From the NCBI RefSeq assembly GCF_000732615.1, contig NZ_JPGL01000019.1, positions 1 to 45,178 on the forward strand: DNA of 45,178 bases. Direction: 5' to 3'. Made by a program: the position numbers and the translations under genes. This document shows, one piece after another, positions 16,399 to 24,617 of this stretch. The first letter of the stretch is position 1; each line of letters starts with the position of its first letter. Source of the stretch: Burkholderia paludis (GTDB lineage: Bacteria > Pseudomonadota > Gammaproteobacteria > Burkholderiales > Burkholderiaceae). Below the pieces are notes generated by a model. That model searched no databases. It was given only the letters and a program-made list of their open reading frames with translations, and was not told where the DNA came from.

Positions 16399-17460
16399 AT
16401 GCCCACCCTGTTCGATCCCGTTACCCTCGGCGACCTGAACCTGCCGAACCGCATCGTGATGGCGCCGCTCACCCGCTCCCGCGCGGGCGCGACACGCGTG
16501 CCGAACGCGCTGATGGCCCGCTACTACGCCGAGCGCGCAACGGCCGGCCTGATCATCACCGAGGCAACGTCGGTCACGCCGCAGGGCGTCGGCTATGCGG
16601 ACACGCCGGGCATCTGGTCCGACGAGCAGGTCGAAGGCTGGAAGCAGGTCACGCGGGCCGTGCACGCGGCCGGCGGGCGCATCGTGCTGCAGCTCTGGCA
16701 CGTCGGCCGGATTTCAGACCCGGTGTTCCTGAACGGCGACCTGCCGGTCGCGCCGAGCGCGATCGCCGCGGGCGGCCACGTCAGCCTCGTGCGCCCGCAG
16801 CGCCCGTACGTGACGCCGCGCGCGCTCGAACTCGACGAGATCCCGGGCGTCGTCGCCGCATACCGCAAGGGCGCCGAGAACGCGAAGGCCGCCGGCTTCG
16901 ACGGCGTGGAGATCCACGGCGCGAACGGCTACCTGCTCGACCAGTTCCTGCAGGACAGCACCAACCGGCGCACCGATGCGTACGGCGGCCCGGTCGAGAA
17001 CCGTGCGCGCCTGCTGCTCGAAGCGGTCGACGCCGCGATCGACGTGTGGGGCGCCGGCCGCGTCGGCGTACACCTCGCGCCGCGCGGCGACGCGCACACG
17101 ATGGGCGACTCCGATCCGGCGGCGACGTTCGGCCATGTCGCACGCGAACTCGGCCGCCGCAAGATCGCGTTCATCTTCACGCGCGAATCGTATTCGGGCG
17201 ACCAGTTGAGCCCGCGCCTGAAGGAAGCGTTCGGCGGCCCGCTGATCGCGAACGAGCAGTTCACGCCCGACACCGCGCAGGCCGCGCTGACGAACGGCAC
17301 CGCCGACGCGATCGCGTGGGGCAAGCTGTTCATCGCGAACCCCGACCTGCCGCGCCGCCTCGAACTCGGCGCACCGCTCAACAAGCCGGTGCCGGAGACT
17401 TTCTACGCGGAAGGCGAAACGGGCTACACCGACTACCCGGCGCTGAGCGACGCGGCCTGA
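16399..17460 (+). CDS. NADH:flavin oxidoreductase, Old Yellow Enzyme family (alkene reductase)
   Basis: FMN-dependent ene-reductase of 353 residues, a single TIM barrel. PNRIVMAPLTRSR at the start, the substrate-binding pair His173 and Asn176 in EIHGANGYL, and RTDAYGGPVENR are the family landmarks. The Thr in MAPLTRSR is the usual flavin-tuning residue of classical OYEs. It reduces activated C=C bonds of enones, nitro-olefins or nitrate esters with NAD(P)H. It follows the ArsR gene and shares its transcript, and is convergent with the acetyltransferase gene. Confidence 0.94.
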   Translation: MPTLFDPVTLGDLNLPNRIVMAPLTRSRAGATRVPNALMARYYAERATAGLIITEATSVTPQGVGYADTPGIWSDEQVEGWKQVTRAVHAAGGRIVLQLWHVGRISDPVFLNGDLPVAPSAIAAGGHVSLVRPQRPYVTPRALELDEIPGVVAAYRKGAENAKAAGFDGVEIHGANGYLLDQFLQDSTNRRTDAYGGPVENRARLLLEAVDAAIDVWGAGRVGVHLAPRGDAHTMGDSDPAATFGHVARELGRRKIAFIFTRESYSGDQLSPRLKEAFGGPLIANEQFTPDTAQAALTNGTADAIAWGKLFIANPDLPRRLELGAPLNKPVPETFYAEGETGYTDYPALSDAA

Positions 17461-17478
17461 CGGCCGGGCGGCGCGTGT

Positions 17479-18006
17479 TCAGCTGCGCACGTCCGCGCAC
17501 ATGAATACGCGCCGCGTCTCGTCGAGCCCGAGCTCGACGTGGTGCGCGCGGATCGCACGCAGCGCGTCGTCGAGCGCGGCGGCGTCGACGATCCTGAAAC
17601 CCAGGCGCGCGTAGTACGGCGCATTCCACGGCGCGTCGCGGAACGTCGACAGCACGACCTGCGCGATGCGGTCCTGCGCCGCGCGCGCCGCCACCTGTTC
17701 GATCAGGCGTGCGCCGATGCGCTGTCCGGCATGCGACGGCGCGACATCCAGCTCCTCCAGATAAAGCCGCTGCGCATCGAGCGGCCGGTAGAACGCAAAC
17801 CCGACGCACGCACCGAGCGCGTCGACCGCCACGTACGCGTGGCCGCGGTCGATGCGCGCGAGCACGGCGTCCGGATCGGTCGGCCCGGCTTCGGCGATGC
17901 CGGCCATGCCGATCTCGCGAAACCGCTGCGCGGCGGCGACTTCCACGGCGGCCATCGCGGCCGCGTCTTCCCGCGTGGCGGGGCGAATCAGGATCGGTGC
18001 AGTCAT
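17479..18006 (-). CDS. GNAT-family N-acetyltransferase
   Basis: Acetyltransferase of 175 residues. It begins ILIRPATREDAAAM and has the acetyl-CoA binding strand and loop LYLEELDVAPSHAGQRIGARLIE (motif A, Q-x2-G-x-G/A variant) followed by NAPYYARLGFRIVD (motif B). The acceptor is unknown. Its promoter region shares a dyad and an extended -10 element with the gap to the right. Confidence 0.92.
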   Translation of the reverse strand: MTAPILIRPATREDAAAMAAVEVAAAQRFREIGMAGIAEAGPTDPDAVLARIDRGHAYVAVDALGACVGFAFYRPLDAQRLYLEELDVAPSHAGQRIGARLIEQVAARAAQDRIAQVVLSTFRDAPWNAPYYARLGFRIVDAAALDDALRAIRAHHVELGLDETRRVFMCADVRS

Positions 18007-18044
18007 GACGGCAATTCAGGCGGACAGGCTGGAACGGCCGTCAC

Positions 18045-18069
18045 TATAATCGAAACCTCATACGTTTCG
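18045..18069. promoter_or_regulatory. TATAAT box and overlapping dyad
   Basis: TATAAT at 18045-18050 is directly followed by a dyad with perfect arms CGAAAC (18051-18056) and GTTTCG (18064-18069) and seven bases between. Read on the minus strand, TTATAG serves as a possible -10 for the acetyltransferase gene. No regulator gene adjoins, so the binding protein is unknown. Confidence 0.5.
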
Positions 18070-18250
18070 AACACCACGCACGCCGCGCTCGGTCAGAACG
18101 GGAAAGTGGTTGACGCCGGGCCTGCGGTATTGCGCGTCGCGAGGGAGATCGCGATCGGACCGGATCGAAATTTCCTGTACGCACGAGGTTGCCTGCGTCA
18201 GGACAGTCGCCCGAAAGCCAGCATGACAAGACACCGCGCCGCAAGGCACC

Positions 18251-18394
18251 GTGTGTCTCGCCGATTGGCCGCCTGCGGATGCCGCCGGGTTCTGCCGCAG
18301 CACGATGGTGTCCGACGCGCAGGCCTGGCACGACGCACATCCCGACACGACGGACCGGCTGCATTTCTGCATCACGATCGGCGACGCGCACTGA
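18251..18394 (+). other. Possible small protein or gene remnant
   Basis: In the 470-bp gap before the hydrolase gene one frame has protein-like composition: from GTG 18251 it reads 47 residues starting CLADWPPADAAGFC and ending in RLHFCITIGDAH before TGA at 18392. The frame is open upstream only to about 18227. A weak AAGG precedes the GTG. It could be a genuine small protein or the 3' end of a decayed gene. I do not recognise a family. The rest of 18007-18476 shows only the promoter-dyad at 18045-18069. Confidence 0.3.
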
Positions 18395-18476
18395 TCGTCG
18401 TATCCCTGCATCGCAGGCCGGCGCGTGGCCGGCGACCCGCAACCGCAGTCGCATCGTTGCTCCGGAGGATTTCACC

Positions 18477-19442
18477 GTGAAAAACTGGCTGTCGACCGTA
18501 TCGGCCGTCCTGCTCTGCCTGTCCGCCTCGGTCGCGCATGCGGCCGGCATCAAGTTCGTCCGGATCCCGGCCGACGCCGGCGGGCCCGAACTGAAGGCGG
18601 TCGTGTGGACGCCTTGCGCGGAACCCGCGCAGACGCTCGCGATCGGCCCCTTCGAAGTGAAAGGACAGCGCGACTGCCCGACCGTCGGCGACAAGCTGCC
18701 GCTCGTCGTGATCTCGCACGGGCACGCGGGCACGCTCCTCGGCCATCACGACCTCGCGGAAACGCTCGCGGACGCGGGCTATGTGGTCGCGGCCATCAAC
18801 CATCCCGGCGACACGGCGCTCGACTTGAGCCATCAGGCCGACATTCACGAATTCGCCGAGCGCCCCGTCGACATGAAGCGCCTGGTCGACTACATGCTCG
18901 CCAGCTCGGCAGACGCCGCTCGCATCGATCCCGCCCGGATCGGCTTCTTCGGTTTCTCGCGCGGCGGCTATACCGGGCTCGTGCTGGCCGGCGGCAATCC
19001 CGATTACGTGCACGCGCCGGTCGCCTGCACCGACCCGACCTGGCTCATCTGCCGGCAGATTCGCGACCGCGACCTTGCCCTCCCGCCCCCCACACGCGAC
19101 CCGCGCATCAAGGCGTACGTGCTGGCCGATCCGCTCGACGAATTCCCGACCGCCGACACGGTGAAGGACATTCACGCGCCGATCCAGCTCTGGGCATCGG
19201 AGGAAGGCGGCGACGGCGTCGAGCCGGCCACCGTCCCGGCGCTGGCCGGCCTGTTGCCGCAGCGGCCGGAATTTCACGTCGTTCGGCACGCGGCGCATTT
19301 CGCGTTCGTCGCGCCGTGTTCCGACGCATTGAAAAAGATATCGCCGCGCGTGTGCATCGATGCCGGCGACTTCGATCGCATCGCATTTCACCGGACACTC
19401 GACGCCAGCGCACTCGCATTCTTCACCGCGAATCTGCACTAG
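18477..19442 (+). CDS. Secreted alpha/beta hydrolase (dienelactone-hydrolase/PAF-AH-like)
   Basis: Serine hydrolase of 321 residues with a Sec signal (hydrophobic 5-20, cleavage after AHA). VVISHGHAGTLLGH supplies the oxyanion region, GFSRGG the nucleophile (Ser161), and the Asp and His follow in LADPLDEF and HAAHFAF. The four Cys near CTDPTWLIC and APC...VC could pair in the periplasm. The GTG start at 18477 is chosen because TCCGGAGGAT sits at perfect spacing before it and the signal peptide begins there. Its stop overlaps the stop of the convergent PLC gene by four bases. Confidence 0.88.
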   Translation: MKNWLSTVSAVLLCLSASVAHAAGIKFVRIPADAGGPELKAVVWTPCAEPAQTLAIGPFEVKGQRDCPTVGDKLPLVVISHGHAGTLLGHHDLAETLADAGYVVAAINHPGDTALDLSHQADIHEFAERPVDMKRLVDYMLASSADAARIDPARIGFFGFSRGGYTGLVLAGGNPDYVHAPVACTDPTWLICRQIRDRDLALPPPTRDPRIKAYVLADPLDEFPTADTVKDIHAPIQLWASEEGGDGVEPATVPALAGLLPQRPEFHVVRHAAHFAFVAPCSDALKKISPRVCIDAGDFDRIAFHRTLDASALAFFTANLH

Positions 19443-20359
19443 CAGCGAAACGACCGGCGCCACGCACCGGGCGCCGGCGCGTAAGCGTTGCACGCGATCA
19501 GCGCGCGCACGAGCGCCCAGTCGTCGTCGTCGCAGAAATCGAGCAGCATCGCGCCATGCGGGCCGGGCCGCTCGCGCAATCGCTCGGCGAGCCGCGCATG
19601 AATGCCCCGCACCCTGCCGTCGCCGTACGCGACCACCGACGGATTCGCCCCCATCCCGGTGCCGCTGCAGAAGCTGATCGCCCAGCGGCCGCTGTCCGGC
19701 GCCGGCAGGTCCGTCAGCAGCGCGTCGATCGCCCGCCACTTCCAGCCGATCGACGCGGCCACCGGCACGCGATACTCGTCCTGGATCACGAACGCGCCGT
19801 CGGGATGGTCGATCGTAAACGTCGCGTTGTCGGGCCACGCGGTCAGGTCGATGCCGAGCGGCCGGCCGCTGCGGAAGCGCCGCAGCAGCACGATCGCGCC
19901 GCGCACGTCGCCGAGCGCGGGCAGCGTGCCGCCGGCGTGCCAGCGCAGCCGCGGATGCCGCGCGCGATGCGCGTCGAAGGTCGCGTCGAAACCGCGCGTG
20001 CACGCGTGCGCCGGCCACTCGTCCTTGACCGACATCACGATGCATTCGCGCGGATGCGCATCGAGGAACCGCGCGCAAGTCTCCAGCACGTCGTCGAACG
20101 TCATGCCGAGCGCGATGCCGCCGTGATGGATGTCGAATGCGTCGCGCACGTGCCGGCAGCGGATGTCGAGCAGCCGCACGCCGTGCGCGAGCTGCGCGTC
20201 GAGCGGCGCGCGCTGCGTGCGCACGAGCAGATCGTCGACGGTATACGCACAGGTGTCATGGCTGCCCGGTAGGGTCAGCGTATGCAGCGGCCGCGCGTCG
20301 TCGAGCGCCGACATCCAGTCGGCAGGCGGCATGCACGTATCGTGGCTCGAAGGGATCAT
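19439..20359 (-). CDS. Phosphatidylinositol-specific phospholipase C-like (X domain) protein
   Basis: Protein of 306 residues with the bacterial PI-PLC X-domain pattern: LTLPGSHDTCAY with the first catalytic His, LLDIRCRH with the Asp/Arg site, and DIHHGGIALGMTFDDVLE with the second His. MSVKDEW and the later FVIQDEYRVP complete the barrel. No signal peptide is visible, unlike most secreted PI-PLCs. A second SHDTC string occurs at residues 5-9, before the genuine site. ATG 20359 is used; 20332 is possible; neither has a ribosome-binding site. It is divergent from the LacI gene with only six bases between start codons. Confidence 0.85.
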   Translation of the reverse strand: MIPSSHDTCMPPADWMSALDDARPLHTLTLPGSHDTCAYTVDDLLVRTQRAPLDAQLAHGVRLLDIRCRHVRDAFDIHHGGIALGMTFDDVLETCARFLDAHPRECIVMSVKDEWPAHACTRGFDATFDAHRARHPRLRWHAGGTLPALGDVRGAIVLLRRFRSGRPLGIDLTAWPDNATFTIDHPDGAFVIQDEYRVPVAASIGWKWRAIDALLTDLPAPDSGRWAISFCSGTGMGANPSVVAYGDGRVRGIHARLAERLRERPGPHGAMLLDFCDDDDWALVRALIACNAYAPAPGAWRRSFRC

Positions 20360-20365
20360 GAATCG

Positions 20366-21388
20366 ATGAATGACAAGGAAAGAAAACCGTGGGTCACCGC
20401 GTCGGACGTCGCGGCGCGGGCCGGCGTCTCGCGCTCCGCGGTGTCGCGCGCCTTCTCGCCGACGGCGAGCATCGCGCCGCAGACGCGTGAACGCGTGATG
20501 GTCGCCGCGCGCGCGCTCGGCTATCAGGTCAACCTGATCGCGCGCGACATGATCACGCAGCGCAGCAGCATGATCGGCGTCGTGACGGCCGGGTTCGAGA
20601 ATCCGTTCCGCGCGCGGCTGCTGTCGGACCTGATGGCCGCGCTCGGGCAGCGCGCGCTCACGCCGCTCGTCACCAACGCCGAAGATCCGCGCCAGGTCCG
20701 GCAATCGCTCGAACAGTTGCTCAGCTACCGGATCGCGGGCCTCGTGATGACGTCCGCGTCGCCGCCGCTGTCGGTCGCGCAGCAGTACCTGGAACACCGG
20801 ATCCCGGTCGTGATGATCAACCGCGAAGCGGACCTGCCGGGCGCGGATATCGTCGTCAGCGACAACGCGGCGGGCGCCGCCCACGCGGCCCAGCGTCTCG
20901 TGCGGGCCGGCGCGCGCCGGCTCGCATTCGTCGGGCCGCGCGACGCGAGCTACAGCGCGCGGTCGCGCGCCGCCGCGTTCGAGCAGGCGATCGGGCGCGG
21001 CGACGCGTTCGACGCGACGCTCGCGTGCGTGATCGACACGCCGTCCGACACCCACGCAAGCGGAAGCGATGCCGCGCGGCGAATGTTCGCGAGCGGCGCG
21101 CGGCCCGACGGCGTGTTCTGCTCGTCGGATCTGCTCGCGCTCGGCGTGATCGACGCCGCACGCGGCGAATTCGGGTTGCGGGTGCCGGACGACCTGCGCG
21201 TGATCGGCTTCGACGACATTCCGGCCGCCGAATACGATGCCTACCGGCTGACGACGCTCCGGCAGGACACCCGCGGCCTCGCGCAGGCGGCGGCCGACCT
21301 GCTTGCCGACCGGATGCAGACGTTCGACGGCCCGTCGCGCACGCGCGTCGTGCCGGTCATGCAGGTGGTGCGGGCCAGTTGCGCGTAA
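20366..21388 (+). CDS. LacI-family transcriptional regulator
   Basis: Repressor of 340 residues. The N-terminal helix-turn-helix is TASDVAARAGVSRSAVSRAF, followed by hinge-helix-like sequence and the periplasmic-binding-protein-like core with IGVVTAGFENPF, the READLPGADIVVSDN region and VIGFDDIPAAEYDAYRLTTL. The effector is unknown, probably a small polyol, sugar or glycerophosphodiester given the neighbours. It is convergent with the sugar-type transporter operon. The best operator candidate is the 22-bp palindrome at 24459-24480. Confidence 0.94.
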   Translation: MNDKERKPWVTASDVAARAGVSRSAVSRAFSPTASIAPQTRERVMVAARALGYQVNLIARDMITQRSSMIGVVTAGFENPFRARLLSDLMAALGQRALTPLVTNAEDPRQVRQSLEQLLSYRIAGLVMTSASPPLSVAQQYLEHRIPVVMINREADLPGADIVVSDNAAGAAHAAQRLVRAGARRLAFVGPRDASYSARSRAAAFEQAIGRGDAFDATLACVIDTPSDTHASGSDAARRMFASGARPDGVFCSSDLLALGVIDAARGEFGLRVPDDLRVIGFDDIPAAEYDAYRLTTLRQDTRGLAQAAADLLADRMQTFDGPSRTRVVPVMQVVRASCA

Positions 21389-21402
21389 CAGCGCGGATCG
21401 GG

Positions 21403-21419
21403 GCGCGGCGTCGCCGCGC
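21403..21419. terminator. Possible bidirectional hairpin between convergent genes
   Basis: GCGCGGCG (21403-21410) and CGCCGCGC (21412-21419) form a strong stem with almost no loop in the 32-bp gap between the LacI stop and the permease stop. There is no U-tract, so it may only slow polymerase or block exonucleases. Confidence 0.35.
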
Positions 21420-21420
21420 G

Positions 21421-22281
21421 TCACTTCAGCCCGCCCGCGAACCCGCGCAACAGGTAGCGCTGCACATAGCCGGCCACGGCCAGCGTGGGCAGCGACGCCA
21501 TCAGCCCCGCGCTCATCAGGTCGCCCCAGTCGATGCCGTTCTCCGTCACGTAGCCCGCGATCGCGAGCGGAAGCGTGAATCGGCTCGGCGTCGACACGAA
21601 CAGCAATGCGATCAGGAACTCGTTCCACGCGGCGATGAACACGAAGATCGCGGTCGCGATCAGCCCCGGCGCGCACAGCGGCAGCACGATCTGCACGAGT
21701 CGTCGCGCCAGCCCCGCGCCGTCGATGCAGGCCGCCTCTTCGTAGTCGACCGGCACGTCGCGCACGAACGCGAGCAGCATCCAGATCGCCATCGGCAACG
21801 CATAGATCTGGTACGCGAGCATCAGGCCGGGCATCGAATCGAGCAGGTGCAGCCGCTTCGCGAGCGCGAACAGCGGCACCGCGATCGTGATCGGCGGCAT
21901 CAGCTTCAACGCCAGCACGAGCACCAGGAACAGCAGGTCGAGCCGCGCCGGGAACCGCAGCCGCACCAGCGCGTAGGCGGCCGGAAACGCGAGCGCCAGC
22001 GCGATCAGCGTCGTGCCGAAGCCGACCAGCAGCGAATTGAACAGCGGCGCACCGATGCCGTTGGACCATACCGACGCGAAATGCTCGAAGGTCGGCGCGG
22101 CCGGCCAGATCCGCAACGGATGATCGAGGCGTTCGAGGGTCGGCATGAACGCCGCGCCGGCCATCCACAAACATGGCAGCAGCAACAGCGCGAGCGCGAC
22201 GATGCGCAACCCCCACGGCAGCGCGCGACCGAATGCGGCGCCCGTTCGCGGGGGCGCAATGCCTGCGGGGCGCGCCGTCAT
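21421..22281 (-). CDS. Carbohydrate-type ABC transporter permease (MalG-like)
   Basis: Inner-membrane permease of 286 residues, six hydrophobic segments. The EAA loop reads YEEAACIDGAGLARRLVQIVLPLCAPG, the usual consensus of MalG-type sugar permeases. It overlaps the upstream permease by four bases (ATGA), so translation is coupled. It is the last gene of the operon; no ATP-binding subunit follows, and the next gene is convergent. Confidence 0.93.
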   Translation of the reverse strand: MTARPAGIAPPRTGAAFGRALPWGLRIVALALLLLPCLWMAGAAFMPTLERLDHPLRIWPAAPTFEHFASVWSNGIGAPLFNSLLVGFGTTLIALALAFPAAYALVRLRFPARLDLLFLVLVLALKLMPPITIAVPLFALAKRLHLLDSMPGLMLAYQIYALPMAIWMLLAFVRDVPVDYEEAACIDGAGLARRLVQIVLPLCAPGLIATAIFVFIAAWNEFLIALLFVSTPSRFTLPLAIAGYVTENGIDWGDLMSAGLMASLPTLAVAGYVQRYLLRGFAGGLK

Positions 22282-23147
22282 GCGCGCCGCTTCCGAACCG
22301 TCTGCCATACGTACCCCGAAACCAGCAGTGCGGACGCCGCGAGCATCAGCACCGACGCGGCGCTCGCCGGCCCGACGTTGAAGAAGCGGAAGCCCGTGTC
22401 GTAGATATAGGTCGACAGCGTCTGCGTCGCATTGCCGGGGCCGCCGCCCGTCAGCGCATAGACCTTGTCGAACAGCTTGAACGTGTCGATCGAGCGCAGC
22501 AGCAGCGCGAGGCCGATCTGCGGCGCCGCGAGCGGCAGCGTGACGTCGCGCAGGCATTGCCACTCGCTCGCGCCGTCGGTGCGCGCGGCCTCGTACAGTT
22601 CCTGCGGAATTGACTGCAGCCCCGCGAGCACGATCAGGAACGCCATCGGCGTCCACTGCCAGACGTCGACGAGCGCGAGCGACCACAGCGCGAGATGCGG
22701 ATCGGACAGCCAGCGCACGCCGTCGATGCCGACCGTCGCGAGCAGCGCATTCAGGAAACCGTCGAAATTCAGCCAGTTGCGCCAGATCGCCGAGCACACC
22801 AGCGTCGACAGCATCATCGGCAGGATCGCGAGCGGCAGCGCGATGCGCCGCCCCGGAAACGCGCGCACGAACAGCAGAGCGAGGCCGAAGCCGAGCGCGA
22901 CCTCGGCGAGCGACGCGACGACCGTGAAGCGCAGCGTGTTGCCGAAGCCGGCCGCGAACGCGTCGTCGCCGAGCACCGCGCGATAGTTCGCGAGCCCCGC
23001 AAACGCGCGGCGGCCCGCCGCGTAGTCGACCTGGCAGAACGAATCGATCAGCACCTGCACGACCGGATACAGCGCGAGCGCGGCGAGCACCAGCAGCGCG
23101 GGCCCGAGCAGCGCGACGAACGGCAGGCTGCGGCCGAAGGCTTTCAT
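22278..23147 (-). CDS. Carbohydrate-type ABC transporter permease (MalF-like)
   Basis: Permease of 289 residues with six hydrophobic segments and EAA loop LYEAARTDGASEWQCLRDVTLPLAAP. It forms the pore as a heterodimer with the overlapping downstream permease. It lies 34 bp behind the binding-protein gene. The SBP-MalF-MalG order matches uptake systems for sugars, polyols and glycerol-3-phosphate-like solutes. Confidence 0.93.
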   Translation of the reverse strand: MKAFGRSLPFVALLGPALLVLAALALYPVVQVLIDSFCQVDYAAGRRAFAGLANYRAVLGDDAFAAGFGNTLRFTVVASLAEVALGFGLALLFVRAFPGRRIALPLAILPMMLSTLVCSAIWRNWLNFDGFLNALLATVGIDGVRWLSDPHLALWSLALVDVWQWTPMAFLIVLAGLQSIPQELYEAARTDGASEWQCLRDVTLPLAAPQIGLALLLRSIDTFKLFDKVYALTGGGPGNATQTLSTYIYDTGFRFFNVGPASAASVLMLAASALLVSGYVWQTVRKRRA

Positions 23148-23181
23148 GCGCGGCCTCCGGACGACGGGGCGGGACGGGCCG

Positions 23182-24420
23182 TCACTTGCCGGCCGCGGCC
23201 ATGGCCTGCGCGATCTTCTGCTGCGCCTGGCGCAGCGCGGCGTCGGGCGCGGCCTGCCCGGTCAGCGCGAGCTGCAGCTGGTCGCCGAGAATGCTCTCGA
23301 CCTGCTGCCAGTCCTTCACGCGCGGCCGCGCGCGGCCGGCCTCGAGCGCCTTCAGCTGATCGGGATACCAGCGGTACTGGCGCACCAGCGCCGGATCGTT
23401 GAACACGCTGCGGCGGGTCGGCGGAATGCCGATGCCGGCCAGGCGCGCCTGCGTGTCGCGCGCCGTCAGGTAGACGAGGAAGTCCTGCGCGAGCTTCGCG
23501 TGCGGCGCATCCTTCGGAATGCCCATCTGCCAGATGCCGAGCATCGGCGCCGGGCCGGCGGTCTGCCCGGGCGGCGGCTGCAGCGCGATCTGACCGACCA
23601 CGCGCGACTGCTTCGGATCGTCGAGCGCCGGCACCCACGCCGGCCACACTTCGATCGACTGGGCGGCCGTGCCGCGCTGCAGCGCGTCGCGCACTTCCGC
23701 CGCGCCGTACACGTCGACGTCCTTCGGCGCGGACGCCTTCAGCGCGAGGAAGGTCTTCAGCGCGGCCTGCGCCTCGCGCGAATCGATCGTCACGTTGCCG
23801 GCATGGTCGAACACGTCGCCGCCGTAGGCCCACAGGATCGGCAGGAAGCCGGTCACGACCGGGTTGCCCTTGGTGCCGCGGAACACGACGCCCGACACGC
23901 TCTTGTCCGCGCCGCCGACGGTCTGCGCGATCTTCAGCACGTCGTCCCAGTTGCGCGGCGGCTGCAGCTTGTACTTGGCGAGCAGGTCCTTGCGGTACGC
24001 GAACATCTCGACGTTGCCGACGATCGGCAGCGCGTACAACGCACCCGCCGCATTGCGGCCGAGCGCGACGGCGGACGGCACGAGATCGGCGTCCGCGAGC
24101 GACGCGGGCAGCGGCTTGAGCCAGCCGTTGCCGATGAATTCGGGCGCCCACGTGTCGTCCATCATCACGAGGTCGTACGCGCCGGTGCCTTCGCGCATCG
24201 ACAGCTTGAGCTTCTGGTACAGGTTCGCGTTCGGCAGCTTGAGCAGCTCGATCTCGGTGCCCGGGTGCAGTTTGTTGAAGCCGGCGACGGCGTCGGCCAG
24301 CCCCTTGCCATAGATGTCGTCGCGACCGGCGATGACGAGATCCGCGGCGGCGGCGTGCGTGGCGGCAAAGGACAGCGCGAGGGCGGCGGACAGCGCGCGC
24401 AGGCGGCTCAGCAGGGTCAT
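23182..24420 (-). CDS. Extracellular solute-binding protein, family 1
   Basis: Periplasmic binding protein of 412 residues. A Sec signal (1-25, ending THAAAA) precedes a family-1 fold: strand DLVIAGRDDIYGKGLADAVAGF, a motif YDLVMMDDTWAPEFIGNGWL typical of the hinge region, and IWQMGIPKDAP late in the chain. It delivers the ligand to the two permeases encoded downstream. The ligand is not identifiable; a PI-PLC-like gene and a LacI regulator in the same unit suggest a headgroup such as glycerophosphoinositol or inositol phosphate, which is inference. Confidence 0.93.
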   Translation of the reverse strand: MTLLSRLRALSAALALSFAATHAAAADLVIAGRDDIYGKGLADAVAGFNKLHPGTEIELLKLPNANLYQKLKLSMREGTGAYDLVMMDDTWAPEFIGNGWLKPLPASLADADLVPSAVALGRNAAGALYALPIVGNVEMFAYRKDLLAKYKLQPPRNWDDVLKIAQTVGGADKSVSGVVFRGTKGNPVVTGFLPILWAYGGDVFDHAGNVTIDSREAQAALKTFLALKASAPKDVDVYGAAEVRDALQRGTAAQSIEVWPAWVPALDDPKQSRVVGQIALQPPPGQTAGPAPMLGIWQMGIPKDAPHAKLAQDFLVYLTARDTQARLAGIGIPPTRRSVFNDPALVRQYRWYPDQLKALEAGRARPRVKDWQQVESILGDQLQLALTGQAAPDAALRQAQQKIAQAMAAAGK

Positions 24421-24458
24421 GAGGTCTCTCTCGTTCGGCGTGGTGGCGGGACGGCCAG

Positions 24459-24480
24459 GCGTTGCACACGTGTGCAACGC
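24459..24480. promoter_or_regulatory. LacI-type operator palindrome
   Basis: A perfect 22-bp palindrome: GCGTTGCACAC followed by its exact complement GTGTGCAACGC. The central CG and the TTGCA arm are typical of LacI/GalR operators. It lies 38 bp upstream of the binding-protein start. The LacI protein encoded at the far end of the unit is the obvious candidate. Confidence 0.85.
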
Positions 24481-24617
24481 GGGCGACGCTTCTGGCCGCC
24501 TGAAGCGAACGCCATTGTTCACACCGATCGTTAAGAATTTATGGCAGGCGGCGGGATAAGCGGTGGCCGCGCCCCGCCGCCCCGCCCGGTCGCCCGTTCC
24601 GGCACGCCCCGGCCCGG

